This document shows, piece by piece, positions 6,441 to 12,669 of a DNA stretch of 12,669 nucleotides (position 1 is its first letter; each line of letters opens with the position of its first letter). This DNA is from Denitrobacterium sp024691475 (lineage in GTDB: Bacteria; Actinomycetota; Coriobacteriia; Coriobacteriales; Eggerthellaceae), in contig JAILNP010000152.1 in assembly GCA_024691475.1 (NCBI GenBank), positions 1 through 12,669 of the forward strand. Direction: 5' to 3'. The notes under the pieces were generated by a model, which was not told the origin of the DNA, did not search any database, and worked only from the letters and a program-made list of their open reading frames with translations. The position numbers and the translations under genes were made by a program.

Positions 6441-6595
6441 GAAATCCGACGGCAGCACAAAAACGAAGCGGCGGCCCACTCGTTTGGCCGCACTTCTAGC
6501 CCCTCCCTATGGGATTTCCGGAAATCCTATTATCTCGAGGAGAGGATAATGGCATAACCCCAGTTCGCTACGCCACCAAACAAGAAATCCGACGG
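6441..6595. repeat. 12-bp direct repeat GAAATCCGACGG within the gene-free region
   Basis: GAAATCCGACGG occurs at 6441-6452 and 6584-6595, 143 bp apart. The first copy overlaps a degraded palindrome half (CCGGAAATCC at 6438-6447), so it appears to be a worn member of the same repeat family as the array at 6512-6864. Confidence 0.5.
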
Positions 6596-6864
6596 ATCTG
6601 CCCCCAAATCGTGGGATTTCCGGAAATCCCAAGAGAGAACGAGGGTGCCTTTTCCGGAAAAAGTACAACGCAAGCGCCTCTCACAGGCGTCATGACCCGC
6701 CAATCCAGCATATCCCCAGGTCGCTGAACACGCTCCACCGCTCGTGCTGCATTTTTCCGGAAAAAGACAGGTTCATTTGGAGGTTCGATTTCGAACCACC
6801 TACCCGGGGAAACCCCAGGTCGCATGAAGCAAGGATTCAGGCCATGCTGTCCTTTTCCGGAAAA
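6512..6864. repeat. Array of five perfect TTTCCGGAAA-core palindromes
   Basis: Five perfect palindromes share the core TTTCCGGAAA. Type A is GGATTTCCGGAAATCC at 6512-6527 and TGGGATTTCCGGAAATCCCA at 6612-6631. Type B is TTTTCCGGAAAA at 6650-6661, TTTTTCCGGAAAAA at 6752-6765 and TTTTCCGGAAAA at 6853-6864. Their centres are 102, 34, 103 and 100 bp apart, close to multiples of 34. A second motif, CCCCAGGTCGC, lies at 6714-6724 and 6813-6823, about 40 bp before the last two palindromes, with a variant CCCCAGTTCGC at 6558-6568. The region lies between the glnN terminator and the small membrane gene and contains no credible gene. It could be a cluster of operator sites, a small dispersed repeat element present in several copies, or a site for a DNA-organising protein. 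Confidence 0.8.
6779..6800. repeat. Inverted repeat inside the palindrome array
   Basis: GGAGGTTCGA (6779-6788) and TCGAACCACC (6791-6800) are complementary except for one position, with two bases between them. It is followed by a GGGG-AAA-CCCC mini-hairpin (6807-6816). Neither has a T tract, so they are not terminators. They add to the dense symmetry of this stretch. Confidence 0.5.
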
Positions 6865-6927
6865 AGCAAAAGCGCAGGCAAGGGCAGACGCGAGGAGTAA
6901 AGGGCCGCAAGGGCGAAAACGCGCACG

Positions 6928-6959
6928 AAAAAGCGGCTCGGGAGAATCCCGAGCCGCTT
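6928..6959 (-). terminator. Rho-independent terminator of glnN
   Basis: On the minus strand AAGCGGCTCGGGA pairs perfectly with TCCCGAGCCGCTT around a three-base loop (a 13-bp stem), ending in TTTTT (6932-6928). It lies 157 bases past the glnN stop codon. The stretch between the stop and the hairpin (6960-7115) shows no gene or other clear structure. Confidence 0.85.
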
Positions 6960-7115
6960 AACAAGCACATATCGCGTGCTGCACATAGCCGATGCGTGTC
7001 GTCTGCGCACGTTGCGCGCCCTCGCGCTACGCTGCAGCCAAGTCGCTCGACGCAACCCCTACCAGGAATAACCCTTCGGGCCGCCGCGCATCCACTACGC
7101 CGCTAGGCGCAAGCC

Positions 7116-9206
<2,091 letters not shown>

Positions 9207-9499
9207 CCTGTTGTGCTCCTCACTCATAGGCTTAACACGGTGCCGCCCCTACGGGCAACCAAATGCGCGAGCACTGCAGCCCGCTATAGTCATGGTTTCT
9301 GGCTACGATACCACGGAAATAAGTCTTTCCTCACCATGCTTAGGCAAACATACAAGAGCAATGTTTCATACTGGTTGCAAGTTCGTAAAATGCCGTATAA
9401 CACAGGCCGTTTCATGCAGCACCACAACGAAAGCGCTGCCAGAGGCGACCCCCGGCAGCGCTTGCGCCATGTCCTTGAATGGATGAGCTTCTGCTTTGG
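9207..9499. other. Gap between glnN and the amidohydrolase gene
   Basis: This stretch must hold the glnN promoter. The best -10 candidate on the minus strand is TATAGC (9288-9283), which would give a leader of about 70 bases, but its -35 region is poor. I looked for paired GTnAC/GAAAC boxes of the GlnR type and found GAAAC-like words without regular spacing, so nitrogen control cannot be read from the sequence. The right part holds the amidohydrolase terminator (9430-9463). Confidence 0.3.
9430..9463 (-). terminator. Terminator of the amidohydrolase gene
   Basis: AAGCGCTGCC pairs perfectly with GGCAGCGCTT (10-bp stem, 13-base loop) 37 bases after the stop. On the minus strand it is followed by TTTCGTTGT, a weak T tract. 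Confidence 0.65.
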
Positions 9500-11266
9500 C
9501 TAGCCTTCGTATGCGATGCGACCATCGGAGATGGTGAACAACACTCGAGCATCGCTCATTCGCTTGGGGTCGCACGAGACGATATCCGTATCGAGGCATA
9601 CCAAGTCCGCTCGCTTGCCCACTTCGATGGTGCCCACCAAGTCCTCGGCGAAATTCTGGTACGCCACGTTCTTCGTGTACGCCTCGAGCATTTCGTACTG
9701 GGTCAAGGCCTGCTCGGGCCATCGATGCATGTCGGTATCCTCTTCACCGGGGAACGGGGAATTGCGCGTAACGCCCGCCTCCATTTCCTCGAGCGGATTG
9801 AATGACGTCACGGGGCCGTCGGACGCGCCCGAAACGCGAACGCCCGCATCCGCCATCTTGCGCGTCGGGTAAAACGCCATGGCACGCTCCTCGCCCACAT
9901 AGGCAACCTCCAGCTCGGCAAGCGAATCGCGATACATCCACACGAACTGGAGCGCCGCAAGGATGTCGTTTTTCGCCATACGCTGGATATCGCCTTCGGT
10001 AATGGCGCACACGTGGGTGATCGTGTGGCGCAGCTTCGGATTCGCCACGTTCTCATACGCGGTAACCGCCTGATGCACCGCCGCATCACCAATTGCGTGA
10101 ATATGCACCTGAATACCCGCGTCATTGAACAACCGCACGTTGGCATTCATGTCGTCGTCGCTCCATTGCGGAACCGCGCACCAGCCGTCGCCCATCTGGG
10201 CCGCCTCGGTATAGGGCTCCAGCATCCATGCAGTTCCGCTCTCGGTCACGCCATCCGCAAAGATCTTGACCGTCTTGCTCGTAAGCATTTCGGAAGCGTA
10301 CTTCTGGTTATCGCGAATGAGGTCGAGCGTAGCTGCGGGGTCGGTGCCCACCGCGCAGGTCGGCACGCAGTTGGTGCGCAACGTGAGCTCGCCCGATTTC
10401 TCCAGCTCATGCAAAATGCGCATCGCATCCGCGCCGAGGGTGTCAATATCCGTAATAGCGGTCAGGCCATAGGCGTTGCACTTGGCGATGAAATCCTTGC
10501 AGCCGGCAACGAGCTGCTCCTCGGTGAACTCCTGGGAAACGGGAATGAGGGATACGGCGGTATCGGTAAGGCAGCCATGCGGCGAGCCATCGGCTTCGCG
10601 ATAGATGAAGCCACCCTCGGGATCGGGCGTGTCCTTCGTCACGCCACCCAACGCGAGCGCCTTCGAATTAGCCCACGCGCTGTGATGGGAGACATCAAAC
10701 ACGAGCATGGGCTTATCGGGGCAAATGGCATCCAAGTCAGCCTTGTCGGGTCCCGGGTTCGAGCCATCGGGCTGCTGGTATACGTTCAACGCGAAATTCG
10801 TACCGAAGTACGCATCCCTATCGGGGTTCGCTTCAACATGCTTGCGCAGGGCAGTTACGTATTCCTCGTTCGTAGAGTACTCCGTCAGCACGCAATTGAA
10901 CATCTCATCCAATGAGGCGGCAGGCATATGCAGATGCCCGTCGGCAAATCCCGGCGACACGAATCCACCTTCGAGATCAAGCACCTTCGTCTCGCTACCC
11001 ACATAGGCTTCGACGCCCGCAGCATCGCCCACGTATACGATGGTATTGCCCGCAACGGCAATCGCCTCAGCCACGTCGCCTTCGTTGACCATCGTGCGAA
11101 CGATGGCATTGGTGATTACCAAATCGGCTGCATCCACTTCCTGACCGGAAGCTCCCTCTCCCGCTTGAGAGGTGCCAGCGCCCTTCGCGCAACCTCCAGC
11201 GATTACTCCAGACAACGCAAGGCCCGACGCGACGACAAACGAACGGCGGGTACATGATTTCGGCAT
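9500..11266 (-). CDS. Tat-exported YtcJ-like amidohydrolase lipoprotein
   Basis: A 588-aa metal-dependent hydrolase of the amidohydrolase superfamily, YtcJ/LAF3-like subgroup. The N-terminus holds a twin-arginine signal (TRRSFVVASG, Arg7 and Arg8) and a possible lipobox ending at Cys26 (IAGGC), so it likely works outside the cytoplasm on the membrane. The mature part shows the order expected of the fold: a small beta-domain, GFADGHLHMP (His111 and His113, metal ligands), KTVKIFADGVTESG, VHIHAIGDAAVH, HTITHVC, SGASDGP (catalytic Asp), and a closing beta-domain GKRADLVCLD..GRIAYEG. Family members cleave amide bonds of varied small molecules; the substrate here is unknown. The ATG at 11266 has GGGAG seven bases upstream; a longer reading to 11323 lacks a ribosome site. 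A membrane LuxR gene lies directly upstream on the same strand and probably controls it. Confidence 0.9.
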   Translation of the reverse strand: MPKSCTRRSFVVASGLALSGVIAGGCAKGAGTSQAGEGASGQEVDAADLVITNAIVRTMVNEGDVAEAIAVAGNTIVYVGDAAGVEAYVGSETKVLDLEGGFVSPGFADGHLHMPAASLDEMFNCVLTEYSTNEEYVTALRKHVEANPDRDAYFGTNFALNVYQQPDGSNPGPDKADLDAICPDKPMLVFDVSHHSAWANSKALALGGVTKDTPDPEGGFIYREADGSPHGCLTDTAVSLIPVSQEFTEEQLVAGCKDFIAKCNAYGLTAITDIDTLGADAMRILHELEKSGELTLRTNCVPTCAVGTDPAATLDLIRDNQKYASEMLTSKTVKIFADGVTESGTAWMLEPYTEAAQMGDGWCAVPQWSDDDMNANVRLFNDAGIQVHIHAIGDAAVHQAVTAYENVANPKLRHTITHVCAITEGDIQRMAKNDILAALQFVWMYRDSLAELEVAYVGEERAMAFYPTRKMADAGVRVSGASDGPVTSFNPLEEMEAGVTRNSPFPGEEDTDMHRWPEQALTQYEMLEAYTKNVAYQNFAEDLVGTIEVGKRADLVCLDTDIVSCDPKRMSDARVLFTISDGRIAYEG

Positions 11267-11349
11267 ACGCCACTCCCTTCCTCGAGTTGCGCCCCATGGC
11301 GCTCTCCCAGACGAGCGCAGCATGGCATACCGCCGCCTAATCCCGCGAG

Positions 11350-11355
11350 ATTATA
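11350..11355 (-). promoter_or_regulatory. -10 box of the amidohydrolase gene
   Basis: Perfect TATAAT on the minus strand (within GATATAATCTCG), with the start of transcription predicted near 11343, about 77 bases before the ATG. The -35 position holds only AATTCT, a poor match. This is the pattern of a promoter that needs an activator. Confidence 0.6.
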
Positions 11356-11390
11356 TCCCTCGCTGGGCAAATAGAATTTGGATTACATGG

Positions 11391-11412
11391 ATGCGAACTG
11401 CGAATTCGCATG
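11391..11412. promoter_or_regulatory. Candidate activator operator upstream of the amidohydrolase promoter
   Basis: A perfect 12-bp palindrome TGCGAATTCGCA lies at 11399-11410. It overlaps a longer inverted repeat in which ATGCGAA (11391-11397) pairs with TTCGCAT (11406-11412). The 12-bp palindrome is centred about 61 bp before the predicted transcription start, the classic place for a class I activator. The LuxR regulator encoded next door is the obvious candidate to bind it; this is an inference from position. Confidence 0.5.
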
Positions 11413-11428
11413 GAATAGCCGCTGAGCC

Positions 11429-12418
11429 CTACGCCCGCCAGAACGCCCCAACCAACTCGTCGCGACCGGAAACACCCGCCTTCTTGTATATGCGATGCAG
11501 ATGCGACTTGACCGTACCCACGGATATGACGAGCTTGCTCGCTATGTTCTGAGCGTCGTTCCCCGTTAGAACGAGCCTTAGAACCTCCAGCTCGCGGGTG
11601 GAGAGACCGTTCGCATCCACGAATACCAGAAGCTTGCTTTCGAAATCTTCGCTCACAGCGCGGGACAGGCGCTCGTCTTCGGGAAGCGCGGGGCGAAGCG
11701 AGAAAACGCTCATCATACGGCGCGCATACGCAACAAACCCCACAGCGCAACAGACGACCATTGCGTTTTCGCTGACGTTGCGTTCGGTCAGATGCCACGC
11801 CATGCCGCTCATCAGGCCAAAGATGCCATCGGTACTCGTAAGCAATATGCTGCTCACATCCTCGGCGAACATGAGCACGGTAAGCAGAACGCATGCCCCA
11901 AACACTACGCGATGCCCCGCCATATCGGCGCGGATCGCATCATTCGCGCGATAGCGATACCACCAAAACGCATAGACCAGAGCGCCAAGAACGCCTAGAT
12001 CGCGAAGCCCCCAATACAGCATCGAACGAACGCTGTTCGCAAACCCCTCAGCAGGCGCAACGAGGCACAGCACCACGAGAACGCCCACACTTGCGCCAAT
12101 TGCGACCAGGTTCGAAACCCGCACATGGCAACGGGCAAGCACCCAATACCACGCGCACAGTACCAGCAACGCACTCAAGGGAACCTGCAGCAGAGGATGC
12201 ATGAGCACGCCGACAACGAACTCGTCGCCCACGGGCTTCACGTGAATGTACTCGTCGAAGAAGATAATCGCCGTATCAAGGGCGTACGCGAAGAAGCCCA
12301 CCGCCGCGACAAGGCAATCACGTCGTCGCGTGAGCGTCCAAACCGAAACCGCGTCAACGCACGCAGCGCCCGTAACGCCCAAAAGCAAAATCGAATATAT
12401 GTACCAGGCGATTTCCAT
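11429..12418 (-). CDS. LuxR-family regulator with a polytopic membrane sensor domain
   Basis: A 329-aa protein. Residues 1 to about 235 contain roughly seven hydrophobic helices (from MEIAWYIYSILLLGVTGAACV onward), and residues 271-329 are a LuxR-type helix-turn-helix beginning GLSTRELEVLRLVLTG with the recognition part SVGTVKSHLHRIYKK. It is a shorter, separate type from the 12-segment regulator at 2493-3947. It is probably a membrane sensor that activates the amidohydrolase gene downstream on the same strand, 162 bp away. No ribosome site is visible before the ATG at 12418. Instead TATACT ends only eight bases before it, so the mRNA is probably leaderless. An overlapping reading in another frame (11337-11894) is a shadow of this gene. 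Confidence 0.87.
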   Translation of the reverse strand: MEIAWYIYSILLLGVTGAACVDAVSVWTLTRRRDCLVAAVGFFAYALDTAIIFFDEYIHVKPVGDEFVVGVLMHPLLQVPLSALLVLCAWYWVLARCHVRVSNLVAIGASVGVLVVLCLVAPAEGFANSVRSMLYWGLRDLGVLGALVYAFWWYRYRANDAIRADMAGHRVVFGACVLLTVLMFAEDVSSILLTSTDGIFGLMSGMAWHLTERNVSENAMVVCCAVGFVAYARRMMSVFSLRPALPEDERLSRAVSEDFESKLLVFVDANGLSTRELEVLRLVLTGNDAQNIASKLVISVGTVKSHLHRIYKKAGVSGRDELVGAFWRA

Positions 12419-12426
12419 GAGGCAAC

Positions 12427-12432
12427 AGTATA
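12427..12432 (-). promoter_or_regulatory. -10 box giving a probable leaderless mRNA
   Basis: TATACT on the minus strand is followed by eight bases and then the ATG of the LuxR gene. A start of transcription about seven bases past the box falls one or two bases before, or on, the ATG. The -35 region is poor. Confidence 0.45.
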
Positions 12433-12510
12433 CTCGCCCCAGCCCGCCTCGAAGAGCGACCCCGGCAAGCGGGTTAAGCGAGGAGCCCGAAGGACGACGA
12501 CCCCAGCAAC

Positions 12511-12537
12511 AAAAAAGCCCCGGCGAGGCCGAGGCTT
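12511..12537 (-). terminator. Rho-independent terminator of a gene beyond the right edge
   Basis: On the minus strand AAGCCTCGG pairs with CCGGGGCTT (one G-U pair) around CCTCG, followed by six T residues (12516-12511). It lies upstream of the LuxR gene, so it ends a transcript coming from the right. Confidence 0.75.
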
Positions 12538-12629
12538 AAGGTTTCGCGTGGGCGAGCAGATTGCCCCGAACCGCGAGGGAGTTGGCTTAGGCCAACGACC
12601 GGAGCGGTGAGCGACCGGCGCTAGCAGCG

Positions 12630-12662
12630 AAAACAAAAGGACCCCGGCAGATGCCGAGGTCC
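12630..12662 (-). terminator. Second rho-independent terminator near the right edge
   Basis: On the minus strand GGACCTCGGC pairs with GCCGGGGTCC (one G-U pair) around a four-base loop, followed by TTTTGTTTT. The same stem on the plus strand would contain a C-A mismatch, so it works on the minus strand. The stretch between this and the hairpin at 12511-12537 holds a 6-bp hairpin (12581-12596) and no gene I can support. Confidence 0.7.
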
Positions 12663-12669
12663 CGATTCT

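Noticed and set aside
6779..6800. T-arm-like sequence GGTTCGA in the array, suggestive of a tRNA
   Set aside because: No acceptor stem, D-arm or anticodon arm can be placed around it. It is part of a simple inverted repeat.
6509..6825. Short open frames on both strands across the palindrome array (72 and 85 codons)
   Set aside because: Their translations simply read through the palindromes (GFPEI and FFRK words recur). They lack ribosome sites, and the repeats explain the open frames.
6512..6864. Palindrome array considered as a CRISPR array
   Set aside because: Spacing is uneven (34 to 103 bp), repeats are only 12 to 20 bp perfect palindromes, and no cas gene is present.
9292..9417. A 41-codon open frame on the minus strand upstream of glnN (MKRPVLYGILRTC...)
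   Set aside because: It has no ribosome site, is of mixed composition, and overlaps the probable glnN promoter zone. Protein-level conservation in relatives would be needed to revive it.
12238..12636. Minus-strand 132-codon frame crossing the right-edge terminator and the start of the LuxR gene
   Set aside because: It runs through a terminator hairpin and into the LuxR gene in another frame. The Arg/Pro-rich translation is typical of GC-rich non-coding DNA.

Overview
The window looks like part of the chromosome of an anaerobic, GC-rich actinobacterium of the class Coriobacteriia, most likely family Eggerthellaceae (Slackia, Adlercreutzia and Eggerthella type). The placement is an inference from gene content: membrane-anchored LuxR-type regulators, Tat-exported flavoprotein and amidohydrolase lipoproteins without haem domains, and a type III glutamine synthetase. 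No rRNA, tRNA, CRISPR array, insertion sequence or phage gene was seen.

Layout from left to right. The 5' end of htpG (minus strand, cut by the left edge) has a clear sigma-70-type promoter. Next is a membrane-anchored GH25 lysozyme-like gene (minus), which diverges from a plus-strand pair: a small nine-cysteine 'CW' protein and a YczE-type membrane protein that starts with TTG four bases after the previous stop. This pair converges on a 484-aa LuxR regulator with about 12 membrane segments (minus). Upstream of the regulator, and separated from it by two terminator hairpins, lies a Tat-exported FAD-binding flavoprotein (minus). Then come a 57-aa membrane protein that has its own promoter and terminator, and a 747-bp gene-free region holding five perfect palindromes with a TTTCCGGAAA core. 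After that are glnN (type III glutamine synthetase), a Tat-exported YtcJ-like amidohydrolase, and a second, 329-aa membrane LuxR regulator. The right edge holds two terminator hairpins that belong to a gene outside the window. Apart from the CW and yczE pair, every gene reads on the minus strand.

How the genes may work together: the window holds two modules of the same design, each a membrane LuxR regulator next to one Tat-exported, lipobox-bearing enzyme (flavoprotein with the 12-segment regulator; amidohydrolase with the 329-aa regulator). In Eggerthellaceae such regulators are thought to sense a small molecule at the membrane and switch on the neighbouring respiratory or catabolic enzyme. 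The amidohydrolase promoter fits this: it has a perfect -10, a poor -35, and a 12-bp palindrome centred about 61 bp upstream of the predicted transcription start. The substrates cannot be read from the sequence. The flavoprotein lacks the active-site residues of true fumarate reductases.

The strongest unexplained signal is the palindrome array at 6512-6864, whose spacings lie close to multiples of 34 bp.
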